Shown: positions 22,194 to 31,305 of the stretch, one piece after another
Position numbering within the stretch: position 1 is the first letter of the stretch
Layout of the letters: each line of letters starts with the position of its first letter
NCBI GenBank assembly: GCA_027314705.1
Contig: DAHVAJ010000017.1
Span: 1 to 46,122 of the forward strand
Direction: 5' to 3'
Origin: Acidimicrobiaceae bacterium
GTDB lineage: Bacteria; Actinomycetota; Acidimicrobiia; Acidimicrobiales; RAAP-2
Length of the DNA: 46,122 nucleotides
Notes under the pieces: model-generated
Told to the model about the DNA's origin: nothing
Databases searched by the model: none
The model's input: the letters and a program-made list of their open reading frames with translations, nothing else
Made by a program: the position numbers and the translations under genes

Positions 22194-22959
22194 CACCCCC
22201 CGGACCCCCGGGGGCCGGGGCGAGGGCGAGGGCGAGGGCGGCGGCCAGGTGGACGGACGCGTCGTCGAGGGACGTCCGGGCGTTGCGTCCACTGGTCGAC
22301 GGCATCACGTAGGCCGGCCGCCCACCGAACTCCTCCGGCTGGGGCCCGGCCACGGCCCGACGGTCGACCACGTCCCGCCAGCCCGAGAGCCCGACGAAGC
22401 AGACCGCCCCGGGGAGGAGCCAGGCGACCAGGCGCTCGACCCGGGCGAACCCGGCCGCGTACTCGGCCGAGGTGAGCTCGGCGGCGGTGGCCGTGGCCCG
22501 CTTGACCAGGTCGGTCATGCCGACGGCGTGGTCGCTGAGGGCGGCCACGGCATTCCGGTCCTGGGTGACGAGGCCGGCGGCCAGGGCGGCGGGCCAGTAC
22601 CGGTTGCCCGGGCGGGCATAGCCGACACCGGCATCGGCCGAGAAGAGCGACGGGTTCACCCCGCACACGAGGAGTCGCATGCCCGGCCCGACCGTGTCGG
22701 CCAGGGTGCGGGCCCGCACGCACGCGGCGACCACCGTGCCGTCGGCCCGACGGCGCGGGGGGCGGCGCAGGGCGAACCCGGCGCCGACGACCACGTCGGC
22801 CAGGCGGGCGCGGCTCCATCCGGTGGAGGGCCCGGCCTCGACGACGAGGGGCCGGCCCACGGGCAGGGATCGCTGGACGGCACCGAGCGCGCCGGGCAGC
22901 TCCTCGGGTGCGGCGTCCTCGGGGGGCCGCCAGACGGCGGGAACCGGGGCGTCGTCCAC
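22126..22959 (-). CDS. mug: mismatch-specific uracil/thymine DNA glycosylase (Mug/TDG) with N-terminal extension
   Basis: Family 2 uracil-DNA glycosylase removing U or T (and ethenocytosine) opposite G. The Mug core begins at Met94: MRLLVCGVNPSLFSADAG (motif 1), GNRYWPAALAAGL, GMTDLVKRAT, VCFVGLSGWRD and MPSTSGRNAR (motif 2, DNA intercalation). The 93-residue N-terminal part (VGRPLVVEAGPSTGWSRARL...VVGAGFALRR) looks like the C-terminal end of a SAM methyltransferase rather than random sequence. Starting at ATG 22680 would remove it. GTG 22959 lies 26 bases after the kdpE stop, so it is probably cotranscribed with the kdp genes. The 3' end runs antisense into the ABM gene, and the tail is Ala/Arg-rich. 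Confidence 0.85.
   Translation of the reverse strand: MDDAPVPAVWRPPEDAAPEELPGALGAVQRSLPVGRPLVVEAGPSTGWSRARLADVVVGAGFALRRPPRRRADGTVVAACVRARTLADTVGPGMRLLVCGVNPSLFSADAGVGYARPGNRYWPAALAAGLVTQDRNAVAALSDHAVGMTDLVKRATATAAELTSAEYAAGFARVERLVAWLLPGAVCFVGLSGWRDVVDRRAVAGPQPEEFGGRPAYVMPSTSGRNARTSLDDASVHLAAALALALAPAPGGPGGVSRDRRRARSARRRAAPRRRVR
22222..22239. repeat. three tandem GAGGGC hexamers
   Basis: Three perfect copies of GAGGGC lie in the 3' part of the glycosylase gene. On the coding strand they give the Ala-Leu repeats (LALALA) between the conserved core and the basic tail. Such hexamers can expand or contract without a frameshift. Confidence 0.6.
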
Positions 22960-22985
22960 GGGCAGCGAGCGTACTCCGGGGCCGA

Positions 22986-23699
22986 TCAGGGCTCGAAGCG
23001 GTACCCCATCCCCGGCTCGGTCAGGAAGTGGCGGGGATGGGCGTGGTCGGCCTCGAGCTTGCGGCGCACGCGGCCGATGAGGACCCGGAGGTACTCGGTC
23101 TCCGCCTCGTACCCCGGTCCCCAGACCTCGAGGAGGAGCTGGTGCCGGGGGACGATCCGACCGGGGTGCCGGGCGAGGGCCTCGACGAGGGCCCATTCCT
23201 TGGGGGTCAGGTGGACGTCGGTGGTGCCCCGGAACACGCGATGCGCGGCGAGGTCCACGGTGAACCCGGCGGCTTCGACGCGAGGACCCGGCTCGTCGGC
23301 CCGGGCCCGCCGGAGGGCCGCACGGACCCGGGCCAGGAGCTCGTCCATCCCGAAGGGCTTGGTGAGGTAGTCGTCGGCACCGAGGTCGAGGGCCTCGACC
23401 TTGCTCGGGCGTTCGTGGCGGGCCGAGAGGACGATGATGGGCACCTGGCTCCATCCCCGCACACCCTGGATGACCTCGGTGCCGTCGATGCCCGGGAGGC
23501 CGAGGTCGAGGAGGACCACCTCGGGGTGCCAGTGCGCCACGCGGTCGAGGGCCTCCTCGCCCGACACGGCCCCGACGGCGTCGTAGCCCCCGGCCCGGAG
23601 CGAGATGGTGAGCGCCCGGAGCAGGGACGGGTCGTCGTCGACGACGAGGACGCGGGTGTCCGGTGCCGCACCGCCCGGGTGGGGCCCGGCCGCGCTCAC
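22986..23699 (-). CDS. kdpE: KdpE-like OmpR-family response regulator
   Basis: DNA-binding response regulator, 237 residues. Receiver domain: acidic pocket VVDDD at 19-23, phospho-acceptor Asp65 in VVLLDLGLPG, and Lys114 in YLTKPFG. The C-terminal winged helix has LTPKEWALVEALARHPG and the recognition region YLRVLIGRVRRKLE, typical of KdpE. The GTG start overlaps the kdpD stop by 4 bases. It should be phosphorylated by KdpD and activate kdpFABC under potassium limitation. It is placed downstream of all kdp structural genes in the same orientation, so the system probably autoregulates. The longer frame to 23837 lies within kdpD and is rejected. Confidence 0.93.
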   Translation of the reverse strand: MSAAGPHPGGAAPDTRVLVVDDDPSLLRALTISLRAGGYDAVGAVSGEEALDRVAHWHPEVVLLDLGLPGIDGTEVIQGVRGWSQVPIIVLSARHERPSKVEALDLGADDYLTKPFGMDELLARVRAALRRARADEPGPRVEAAGFTVDLAAHRVFRGTTDVHLTPKEWALVEALARHPGRIVPRHQLLLEVWGPGYEAETEYLRVLIGRVRRKLEADHAHPRHFLTEPGMGYRFEP

Positions 23700-26383
23700 G
23701 GCGCGTTCCCGACGCGCCCGCCCGGCCCGCCGTCGTCGGCCGTGTCCCCGGTGGCACGGACCGGGCCGTCCCGGCTGCGACGGGCCCGGTCGGGCCCGTC
23801 GTCGGAGGCGGCCGGCAGCCGCACGACCATCGTGCACCCGCCGCCCGGGGTGTCCTCGAGTTCGAGCTCGCCGCCGACGGCCTCGGTGAACCCCCGGGCG
23901 ACGGCGAGCCCGAGCCCCACCCCGCTCCCGTGGCGGGCGTCGCCGAGGCGTTGGAAGGCCTGGAAGACCCGCTCACGGTCGGCGACGGGGACACCTGGTC
24001 CCCGGTCGACGACGCGGAGGTCCACCCGGCCGGGCACCGGTCCGGCCTCGACCCGGACCGGCGCGCCCCCGCCGTAGCGGAGCGCGTTGTCGACGAGGTT
24101 GGCCAGCACCCGCTCGACCAGCACCGGATCGACCCGCACCGCGGGCGTGCCCCCGTCCACGGCCACCGCCACGTTCCGGCCCCGGGGGCCGAGGCTGGCC
24201 AGGGCCGCACCGACCAGGACCCGGACGTCGGTCGGCCGGCACCGGACCTCCATGGCCCCCGCCTCCAGCCGGCTCAGGTCGAGCAGGTTCTCGACCAGGG
24301 CGTTCAGGCGGTCGGCCTCGTGGTCCACGGTCTCCAGCAGGAGCTGCTCCTCCTCGGCGTCGAGGGTGATCTGCTCCGAGAGGAGGCTCGAGGCGGCCGC
24401 CTTGATGGAGGCGAGCGGGGTGCGGAGGTCGTGGCTGACCGCGGACAGGAGGGCGGAGCGGAGGCGGTTGGTCTCGGCCTCGGCCCCGGCCTCCGCCGCC
24501 TCGGCCCGGAGGCGGGCGCTGTCCAGCGCCGCCGCCAGCTGGGCGGCGAACGCGGCGAGGATGTCGCGGTCGGCCGCGGTGAGGTCCGAGCCGCGCACCG
24601 CCAGGACCTCGTCGTCGGTGAGGGGCAGGGTGACGGTGGTCTCCTCGGGCGTTCGCGGTGGCGAGGGCCCCACCGAGACGACGCTGGTCCACCGTCCGGG
24701 GCCGGTCCGGGTCCCGGCGGCCGCCCCACCTCCGTCCTCGGCCCGGAGCACGGCGGCGGCGTCGAGGCGGAACGCCCCGACCAGGTCACCGAGCAGACCG
24801 GGGAGCGGATCGCCCCCGGGCGAGACCATGCGACCGGCCACCCGGGCCAGCACCCGGGCGTCGGCGCGGGCCTGGAGGGCGGCGGTGGATCGGCGGGCCG
24901 ACACGTCGACGAGCACGCTCACCACGCCCCCGGTCAGAAGGAACATGACCAGGGCGAGGATGTCGCGGGCATTGGCGATGGTGAAGGTGTGGACCGGCGG
25001 GGCGAAGAAGTAGTTCGAGAGCAGGAAGCCGGCGACCGCCGCCAGGAAACCCGGCCACACGCCGCCCGTGGCCGCCACGGCCACCGTGAGGATGAGGTAC
25101 GAGCTGAGGGCGATGGCCAGGTCCAGGGGGCCGGCGGCCGAGGTGAGGACGAGGGTGAGGAGCGGGAAGCCGATGACGCCGAGGAGGACGGCGGACAGGC
25201 GCCGCCGCGCCGACAGCGGCGACCGCAGGCGCCGTCGGCGCCCGCTCCGACCGCTCGGGTGGGATCCGGCCCCCGCCCCGGCACCGCCGGCCGCTTCGGC
25301 GGTCTCGCCGAGGTCGGTGGCGATGATGTGGACGTCGAGGTCGCCGCCGGCCTCCCGGATGACCGAGTTCACGACCGAGCCGCGGACGAACTCGGTCCAG
25401 CGGCTCCGGTGGGTGGCCCCGAGCACGAGCTGGGTGGCGTTCTCGGCCCGGGCCACCTGCAGGAGGGCCGGGGCGACGTCGGCGCCGATCACCTCGACGT
25501 AGCGCCCGCCGAGGTCGTCGAGGAGGGCCCGGTTGCGGCGCAGGCCGTCGAGGCCCGACCCGGTCAACCCGTCGTCCGTGCGGACGTGCACCCCGACGAG
25601 CTCTGCCTTGGTGCGCTGGGCCATCCGCGCCGCCCGCCGGACGAGCACCGCGCCGCCCCCGGCGCCGGTGAGGGACACCACCACCCGCTCCTTGGTCTCC
25701 CAGGGTCCGGCGATGTTGTGGCGCTCGCGGTAGTCCTGGAGCTCCTCGTCGACCCGGTCGGCCAACCACAGGAGGGCCAGCTCCCGCAGGGCGGTCAGGT
25801 TGCCGGCCCGGAAGTAATTGGCCAGTGCGGCGTCGATCCGCTCCGGCGGGTAGACGTTGCCGTGGGCCAGCCGGCGCCGCAGCGCCTCGGGCGCCATGTC
25901 GACGAGCTCGATCTGATCGGCCGACCGCACCACGCGGTCGGGTACCGTCTCGCGCTGGGCGACCCCGGTGATGTGCTCCACCACGTCGTTGAGGGACTCG
26001 AGGTGCTGGAGGTTGACCGTCGAGATGACGTGGATCCCGGCGTCGAGCAGGTCCTCGACGTCCTGCCACCGTTTGGCGTGGGTCGCGCCGGGGACGTTGG
26101 TGTGGGCCAGCTCGTCCACGAGCGCCAGCTCGGGGCGGCGGGCCAGGAGCCCTTCGAGGTCCATCTCCTCGAAGGGCTGTCCCCGGTACTCGATGGTCCG
26201 GCGGGGGAAGACGGGCAGGTCTCGGATCTGGGCGTCGGTCTGGGGTCGGCCGTGCTCCTGGACCCAGCCGATCACGACGTCGGTGCCGCGCTGGGCGCGG
26301 CGCCACCCCTCGTTGAGCATGGCGTAGGTCTTGCCCACGCCCGGCGCGGCTCCGAGGTAGAGGCGGAGGTTGCCTCGGGCCAC
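23696..26383 (-). CDS. kdpD: KdpD potassium-sensing histidine kinase
   Basis: Full-length KdpD, 895 residues, GTG start. Order of domains: N-terminal KdpD domain with Walker A GAAPGVGKT (residues 11-19) and Walker B-like ALVDELAHTN. Next is a universal-stress-protein-like domain (VVVSLTGAGGGAVLVRRAARMA; GATHRSRWTEF). Four close membrane helices (DUF4118 region, about residues 390-480, including FFAPPVHTF) follow. Then comes a GAF-like region, then HisKA with phospho-acceptor His651 in SAVSHDLRTPLAS. The ATPase domain carries the N-box LVDNALRYGG and G-boxes DRGPGVP and GSGVGLGLAVARG. The N-terminal domains may bind c-di-AMP or ATP in relatives. It lies 59 bases downstream of kdpC and overlaps kdpE by 4 bases. 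Confidence 0.95.
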   Translation of the reverse strand: MARGNLRLYLGAAPGVGKTYAMLNEGWRRAQRGTDVVIGWVQEHGRPQTDAQIRDLPVFPRRTIEYRGQPFEEMDLEGLLARRPELALVDELAHTNVPGATHAKRWQDVEDLLDAGIHVISTVNLQHLESLNDVVEHITGVAQRETVPDRVVRSADQIELVDMAPEALRRRLAHGNVYPPERIDAALANYFRAGNLTALRELALLWLADRVDEELQDYRERHNIAGPWETKERVVVSLTGAGGGAVLVRRAARMAQRTKAELVGVHVRTDDGLTGSGLDGLRRNRALLDDLGGRYVEVIGADVAPALLQVARAENATQLVLGATHRSRWTEFVRGSVVNSVIREAGGDLDVHIIATDLGETAEAAGGAGAGAGSHPSGRSGRRRRLRSPLSARRRLSAVLLGVIGFPLLTLVLTSAAGPLDLAIALSSYLILTVAVAATGGVWPGFLAAVAGFLLSNYFFAPPVHTFTIANARDILALVMFLLTGGVVSVLVDVSARRSTAALQARADARVLARVAGRMVSPGGDPLPGLLGDLVGAFRLDAAAVLRAEDGGGAAAGTRTGPGRWTSVVSVGPSPPRTPEETTVTLPLTDDEVLAVRGSDLTAADRDILAAFAAQLAAALDSARLRAEAAEAGAEAETNRLRSALLSAVSHDLRTPLASIKAAASSLLSEQITLDAEEEQLLLETVDHEADRLNALVENLLDLSRLEAGAMEVRCRPTDVRVLVGAALASLGPRGRNVAVAVDGGTPAVRVDPVLVERVLANLVDNALRYGGGAPVRVEAGPVPGRVDLRVVDRGPGVPVADRERVFQAFQRLGDARHGSGVGLGLAVARGFTEAVGGELELEDTPGGGCTMVVRLPAASDDGPDRARRSRDGPVRATGDTADDGGPGGRVGNAP

Positions 26384-26442
26384 CGGGCGTCCCTACCGCC
26401 GCCCGGTCCGCGCCCCGACCACCGCCGCACCCGGGGCCACGG

Positions 26443-27234
26443 TCAGTGCGCCCCGAGGCGGTCGAGGGCGAGGTTGAGGGTCAGCACGTTCACTCCAGGG
26501 TCGCCGAGCACCCCCAGGCTACGCCCCGTGGTGTGGGCCGCGACCAGGCGGCGGACCTCGGCGAGCGACAGGTGGCGGGCCCGCGCCACCGCGGGCGCCT
26601 GCAACTCGGCGTTGGCGATGGAGATGTCCGGGTCGAGCCCGGACCCCGACGCCGTGACGGCGTCCACGGGCACGCTGGCCCCGGGGGGCAGGCCGAACTC
26701 GGCGCGGTAGGCGATCGCCCGCTCGGGCACCGTGTTCGGGTCGCACACGTAGGTCCCGTCGGCGTGCCTCGCCAGCCGCTCCCCGGGAGTCGGACGGGTG
26801 ACCGGTGTGGCTGCCGTGGTCGCCGTGACCGGCACGCAGAAGGGGTCCACCGGCGTGGCGAAGACGTTCGCCTTCGACGGCCGGCCGTTCAGCCCGACGG
26901 TGTTGACCCCGGGCACGAACCCGATGAGGAGCGGGTTCGACGGTCCGAGGTTCGAGGCGCCGCCCACCGTGATGCCGCCGGTGGCGGCCGAGGTCACGGC
27001 GGCCGACGGGCGACCCTGGAAGTAGCGGGCCACCGGGTGGCCCGCGGCGTCGGTGTAGCGCTGACCGAGCAGCGAGGAGCCGACCACCCTCCCCCCCGAC
27101 GAGACGAGGGACCCGTTCGCCAGGTGGCCGAAGGCGCCCTCGCCGATGCCGACCAGGGCGAGCGAGTAGCCGAGGCCGCACACCAGGGTCACCAGGAGGA
27201 CCATGACCACGGCGGTGGTCAGCTGGCGGCGCAT
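26443..27234 (-). CDS. kdpC: KdpC, potassium-transporting ATPase subunit C, with large insertion
   Basis: Single-span KdpC subunit that joins KdpA and KdpB. It is 263 residues, whereas E. coli KdpC is 190. The N-terminal membrane helix (about residues 6-28) and the conserved LANGSLV, GSSLLGQ, YFQGRPSA, GASNLGPSNP, VPVDAVTASGSGLDPDIS and VLTLNLALDRL are all intact. Between SNP and VPVDAVTAS it has about 87 residues where E. coli has 23. This extra ~64-residue loop carries Cys133 and Cys164 and much Thr/Pro. The ATG shares one base with the kdpB stop (TGATG). The loop lies on the extracytoplasmic side, so a disulfide is possible. Confidence 0.93.
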   Translation of the reverse strand: MRRQLTTAVVMVLLVTLVCGLGYSLALVGIGEGAFGHLANGSLVSSGGRVVGSSLLGQRYTDAAGHPVARYFQGRPSAAVTSAATGGITVGGASNLGPSNPLLIGFVPGVNTVGLNGRPSKANVFATPVDPFCVPVTATTAATPVTRPTPGERLARHADGTYVCDPNTVPERAIAYRAEFGLPPGASVPVDAVTASGSGLDPDISIANAELQAPAVARARHLSLAEVRRLVAAHTTGRSLGVLGDPGVNVLTLNLALDRLGAH

Positions 27235-29321
27235 CAGCGGACCCCCAGCGCGGTGATGACGAGATCGATGGCCTTGATGCCGAGGAACGGGATGACGAAG
27301 CCACCGGCGCCGTAGATCAGCAGGTTGCGCCGGAGCACCTCGGCCGCACCTGCGGCCCGGAACCGCACCCCCCGCAGGGCGAGGGGGATGAGGGCGACGA
27401 TGATGAGCGCGTTGAAGATCACCGCCGAGAGGATGGCGGTGTGCGGCGAGTGCAGGTGCATGATGTTCAGCCTCTGCAGGGCCGGGAAGACCCCGACGAA
27501 CATGGCCGGGATGATGGCGAAGTACTTGGCCACGTCGTTGGAGATCGAAAAGGTGGTCAGCGAACCTCGGGTGATGAGCAGTTGCTTGCCGATCTCCACG
27601 ATGTCGATGAGCTTGGTCGGGTTGGAGTCGAGGTCGACCATGTTCCCCGCTTCCTTGGCCGCCTGGGTCCCGCTGTTCATGGCCACGCCCACGTCGGCCT
27701 GGGCGAGGGCCGGGGCGTCGTTGGTGCCGTCACCGGTCATGGCCACCAGCCGACCGCCGGCCTGTTCCTTGCGGATGAGCTCCAGCTTGTCCTCGGGGGT
27801 GGCCTCGGCCAGGAAGTCGTCGACGCCGGCCTCGGCGGCGATTGCCGCCGCGGTCACCGGGTTGTCGCCGGTGATCATGACCGTACGGATCCCCATGGTC
27901 CGCATCTGGTCGAATTTCTCGGCGATGCCCGGCTTCACCACGTCCTTCAGGTGGACGACCCCGAGCACGCGGGGGCCGTCGGCGACCACCAGCGGGGTGC
28001 CGCCGCCCGAGGCGATGGCCTCGACCACACGCGACAGCTCGGCCGGCGCCGTGCCGCCCTGGGCCTCCACCCATCGGCGCACCGAGTCGGCGGCGCCCTT
28101 GCGGATCGACCGGCCGGCCACGTCGAGACCGCTCATGCGGGTCTGGGCCGTGAAGGGGACCAGCTCGGCACCGGGGACGTCCGGTGCCCCGAGCCCGTAC
28201 TCGTGCTCGGCCAGGTCGACGATGGAGCGGCCCTCGGGGGTGTCGTCGGCCAGGCTCGAGAGCAGCACGGCCGAGGCCAGGTCGCTCGTCTCGACGCCGG
28301 GCATGGGCACGAAGACGGTGGCTCGCCGGTTGCCGAAGGTGATGGTCCCCGTCTTGTCGAGCAGGAGGGTGGAGCAGTCGCCGGCCGCTTCGACCGCCCG
28401 GCCGGACATGGCCAGCACGTTGCGCTGGACCAGGCGGTCCATCCCGGCGATGCCGATGGCCGAGAGGAGGGCCCCGATGGTCGTCGGGATGAGGCAGACG
28501 AGCAGGGCCACCAGCACGACGATCGACTGCTGGGCGCCCGAGTAGATGGCGAAGGGCTGCAGGGTCACCACCGACAGCAGGAAGATGAGGGTGAGACCGG
28601 CGAGCAGGATGTCGAGCGCGATCTCGTTGGGCGTCTTCTGGCGGCTGGCCCCCTCGACGAGGCCGATCATGCGGTCGAGGAAGGTCTCGCCGGGACGGGA
28701 GGTGATGCGCACGACGATCCGGTCGGAGAGCACCCGGGTCCCTCCGGTGACCGAGGTCCGGTCACCGCCGGATTCGCGGATCACCGGGGCCGACTCGCCG
28801 GTGATCGCCGACTCGTCGACGGTGGCGATGCCCTCGACGATCTCGCCGTCCCCGGGGATGAGCTGGCCGGCCACCACCACGCAGCGGTCGTCCAGCTGGA
28901 GCTGGCTGGACGGCACCTCGACGACGGCGTCCCCCCGCTGGACGTAGGCCACCGTCTCCGCCCGGGTCCTGCGGAGGGTGTCGGCCTGGGCCTTTCCCCG
29001 TCCCTCGGCCACCGCCTCGGCGAAGTTGGCGAACAGCACGGTGAACCACAGCCAGACGCTCACCAGCCCGGTGAACAGGTTGTCCTGGAACGTCCCCGAG
29101 GGCAGGGCCCGGAAGAAGTAGAAGGTGGTGAGGACCGAGCCGACTTCGACCACGAACATCACCGGGTTGCGTGCCATGTGGCGGGGGCGCAACTTCGAGA
29201 CCGAGTCGAGGAGGGCCCGTCGGACGAGGGCGCCGTCGAAGCTGGCGCCGCGGCGGCGTGACCCGTGCACCCCTGGGACCGGCGCGTCGGGGATCTCGGG
29301 CATGCTCAGGGTGGCCGTCAT
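27234..29321 (-). CDS. kdpB: KdpB, P-type potassium ATPase catalytic subunit
   Basis: Catalytic subunit of the KdpFABC pump, 695 residues. Actuator motif TGES is at residues 174-177 (ITGESAPV). Phosphorylation site is Asp322 in [14 protein letters not shown]. The nucleotide domain includes [12 protein letters not shown], and the hinge is [21 protein letters not shown]. Membrane helices flank these in the normal KdpB order, including [15 protein letters not shown]. The N-terminus is ~20 residues longer than E. coli KdpB. GAGGAG precedes ATG 29321, which lies 12 bases after the kdpA stop. It hydrolyses ATP to drive high-affinity potassium uptake through KdpA. Confidence 0.96.
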   Translation of the reverse strand: MTATLSMPEIPDAPVPGVHGSRRRGASFDGALVRRALLDSVSKLRPRHMARNPVMFVVEVGSVLTTFYFFRALPSGTFQDNLFTGLVSVWLWFTVLFANFAEAVAEGRGKAQADTLRRTRAETVAYVQRGDAVVEVPSSQLQLDDRCVVVAGQLIPGDGEIVEGIATVDESAITGESAPVIRESGGDRTSVTGGTRVLSDRIVVRITSRPGETFLDRMIGLVEGASRQKTPNEIALDILLAGLTLIFLLSVVTLQPFAIYSGAQQSIVVLVALLVCLIPTTIGALLSAIGIAGMDRLVQRNVLAMSGRAVEAAGDCSTLLLDKTGTITFGNRRATVFVPMPGVETSDLASAVLLSSLADDTPEGRSIVDLAEHEYGLGAPDVPGAELVPFTAQTRMSGLDVAGRSIRKGAADSVRRWVEAQGGTAPAELSRVVEAIASGGGTPLVVADGPRVLGVVHLKDVVKPGIAEKFDQMRTMGIRTVMITGDNPVTAAAIAAEAGVDDFLAEATPEDKLELIRKEQAGGRLVAMTGDGTNDAPALAQADVGVAMNSGTQAAKEAGNMVDLDSNPTKLIDIVEIGKQLLITRGSLTTFSISNDVAKYFAIIPAMFVGVFPALQRLNIMHLHSPHTAILSAVIFNALIIVALIPLALRGVRFRAAGAAEVLRRNLLIYGAGGFVIPFLGIKAIDLVITALGVR

Positions 29322-29333
29322 TGGCGCTCCTCC

Positions 29334-31046
29334 TCAGAACTTGCCGGCGAGGTGCTCGACGATGGGCCCGAGCGCCAGCACCGGGAAGTAGGTGAGCCCG
29401 ACCACGATCACGGCGATGCCGATGAGGAGGACGGAGAAGAGGGGCGTGCCCGTCGGGAACGTCCCGGGTGACACCGGCACCCGCTGCTTGCGGCCGAGGG
29501 AGCCGGCGATGGCCAGGACCGGGACCATGAGGGCGAACCGGCCGACCAGCATGCAGATGCCGAGCGTGGTGTTGTACCAGTCGGTGTTGGCGCTGAGGCC
29601 GGCGAAGGCCGAGCCGTTGTTGTTCGAGGCCGACACGAAGGCGTAGGCCACCTCGGTCAGACCGTGGGGCCCCGGGTTGCCGAGGGAGGCCAGCGAGGTG
29701 TGCATCACCACCGAGATGGCGCTGAAGGTGAGCGCCACCAGGGGGACGAGCAACAGGTAGAGGACGACGAGTTTCATCTCGGCCGCCTGGACCTTCTTGC
29801 CCAGGTACTCGGGTGTCCGGCCGACCATGAGCCCGGCCACGAACACCGCCAGGAGGGCGAAGACCAGCATGCCGTAGAGTCCCGAGCCGTCGCCGCCCGG
29901 GCTCACCTCGCCGAGCATCATGTTGAACAGGAGCACCCCGCCGGCCAGCGGTGTGTAGCTGTCGTGGGCCGAATCGACCGAACCCGTCGAGGTGCTGGTC
30001 GACGAGGATCCGAAGGCGGCGGAGAGGACGGGTCCGAACCGGACCTCCTTGCCTTCCATGTTGCCGCCCGGGGAGGCCGCGGTGGTGGCTTGGGTCACGT
30101 GGGCCTGGGCGAAGTGGGCATTGCCGGCGGCCTCCAACGGAGCCACGATGACGAGGGCCGTGACGAACAGCGCGGCCATGGCCCCGAGGACGGCGTAGCC
30201 CTGCCGACGGTTGCCGGCCATGACGCCGAACGTCCAGGTGAGGGCGAAGGGGATGGCCAACAGGGCCCAGTTGGACACCAGGTTGGTGAGGCCGGTGGGG
30301 TTCTCGAAGGGATGGGCGGCGTTGGCGCCGTAGTAGCCGCCGCCGTTGGTCCCGAGCTGCTTGATGGCCTCCTGGGAGGCGGCCGGTCCGCCCGGGATCC
30401 CCTGGTGCAGGCCGGTGAGTGTCGTGACCATGGTGGTGGCGTGGAGGTTCTCGACCGCTCCCTGGGCGATGAAGATGACGGCCAGGACGACGGAGAGGGG
30501 GACGAGGACACGCGTGAGGATCCGAGTGAGGTCGACCCAGAAGTTGCCGAGCGTCGTGGCCCTGGCCCGGGTGAGACCTCGGATGAGGGCCACCGCCACG
30601 GCGATGCCGACGGCTGCGGAGGCGAACATCTCCGTCACCAGGCCGGCCATCTGGGTGAGCTGGGTCATCGTGTCCTCGCCGGCGTAGTTCTGCCAGTTGG
30701 TGTTGGTGAGGAAGCTCACGGCCGTGTTGAACGAGAGCGCCGGCGGGACCGCCGCCAGGTGGTCGGGATTGACGGGGAGGTGGCCCTGGAGCCGCTGCAG
30801 GGCGTAGAGGACCACCACGGCGACCAGCGAGAAGGCGAGCAGGGACAGGGCGTAGACCGTCCAGCGCTGTTCGCTCTCGGGGTCCACGCCGCAGACGCGG
30901 TAGGCCAGGCGCTCGACCGGCAGGAAGACCCGGTCGCCGGGTGCCCGCTTGTTGGTGAAGACCCGCGCCATATAGGTGCCGAGGAGGGGCGTCGAGACGG
31001 CGAGCAGACCGACCAGGACGACGATGTCGATGACGTTCTGGGCCAT
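29334..31046 (-). CDS. kdpA: KdpA, potassium channel-like subunit
   Basis: Potassium-binding, channel-derived subunit of KdpFABC, 570 residues from ATG 31046. The four pore-loop repeats are seen in FNTAVSFLTNTNWQNY, QLGTNGGGYYGANAAHPFENP-type sequence (residues near 230-250), the MMLGEVSPGGDGSGLYGM segment and FVSASNNNGSAFAGLSANT. About ten hydrophobic helices lie between them. The frame is open to 31148, but that stretch is the overlapping kdpF gene. The ATG shares a base with the kdpF stop (TGATG). A serine/threonine run (SSSTSTSTGS) in an extramembrane loop before the third pore repeat looks lineage-specific. Confidence 0.96.
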   Translation of the reverse strand: MAQNVIDIVVLVGLLAVSTPLLGTYMARVFTNKRAPGDRVFLPVERLAYRVCGVDPESEQRWTVYALSLLAFSLVAVVVLYALQRLQGHLPVNPDHLAAVPPALSFNTAVSFLTNTNWQNYAGEDTMTQLTQMAGLVTEMFASAAVGIAVAVALIRGLTRARATTLGNFWVDLTRILTRVLVPLSVVLAVIFIAQGAVENLHATTMVTTLTGLHQGIPGGPAASQEAIKQLGTNGGGYYGANAAHPFENPTGLTNLVSNWALLAIPFALTWTFGVMAGNRRQGYAVLGAMAALFVTALVIVAPLEAAGNAHFAQAHVTQATTAASPGGNMEGKEVRFGPVLSAAFGSSSTSTSTGSVDSAHDSYTPLAGGVLLFNMMLGEVSPGGDGSGLYGMLVFALLAVFVAGLMVGRTPEYLGKKVQAAEMKLVVLYLLLVPLVALTFSAISVVMHTSLASLGNPGPHGLTEVAYAFVSASNNNGSAFAGLSANTDWYNTTLGICMLVGRFALMVPVLAIAGSLGRKQRVPVSPGTFPTGTPLFSVLLIGIAVIVVGLTYFPVLALGPIVEHLAGKF

Positions 31047-31138
31047 CAGAGCTTTTCGGGGGCGATGAGGGCGTAGACGAGGTAGGCGGCCGCGAGCACC
31101 GAGAGGATGAGACCCAGGAGGTTGTCGTAGCCGCTCAT
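31046..31138 (-). CDS. kdpF: KdpF, small membrane subunit
   Basis: A 30-residue, single-helix protein that stabilises the KdpABC complex. It reads MSGYDNLLGLILSVLAA followed by the diagnostic YLVYALIAPEKL. The ATG overlaps the stop of the upstream 56-residue protein (ATGA), and its TGA overlaps the kdpA ATG. Length and ending match KdpF of other bacteria. Confidence 0.93.
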   Translation of the reverse strand: MSGYDNLLGLILSVLAAAYLVYALIAPEKL

Positions 31139-31305
31139 GCCCGTGCACCCTCGGGGCCGTCCTCGACGTCGCCGACCCGGTCCGGGCCGGCGACGTCGAG
31201 GCCGAGGCCTTCGTCGGGGCCGACGATCCGTTCGCAGAGGCGGACGAAGAGGACCATCAACGCGAAGAAGGCCACGATGACGGTCAGGAAGAGCAGGTCA
31301 AGCAT
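31135..31305 (-). CDS. small single-pass membrane protein in the kdp operon (56 aa)
   Basis: A 56-residue protein with one strong membrane helix (MLDLLFLTVIVAFFALMVLF) followed by an arginine (VRLCERIVG) and an acidic, glycine-rich cytoplasmic tail (PDEGLGLDVAGPDRVGD...). ATG 31305 has AGGAGG upstream; a longer frame to 31395 is arginine-rich shadow. Its stop overlaps the kdpF ATG by 4 bases and its start lies within the end of the upstream DUF4118-GAF gene, so it is fully embedded in the operon. I know of short membrane proteins at this position in other actinobacterial kdp operons, but no function is established. It could be an additional KdpABC-binding peptide or a link to the sensor. Confidence 0.8.
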   Translation of the reverse strand: MLDLLFLTVIVAFFALMVLFVRLCERIVGPDEGLGLDVAGPDRVGDVEDGPEGARA

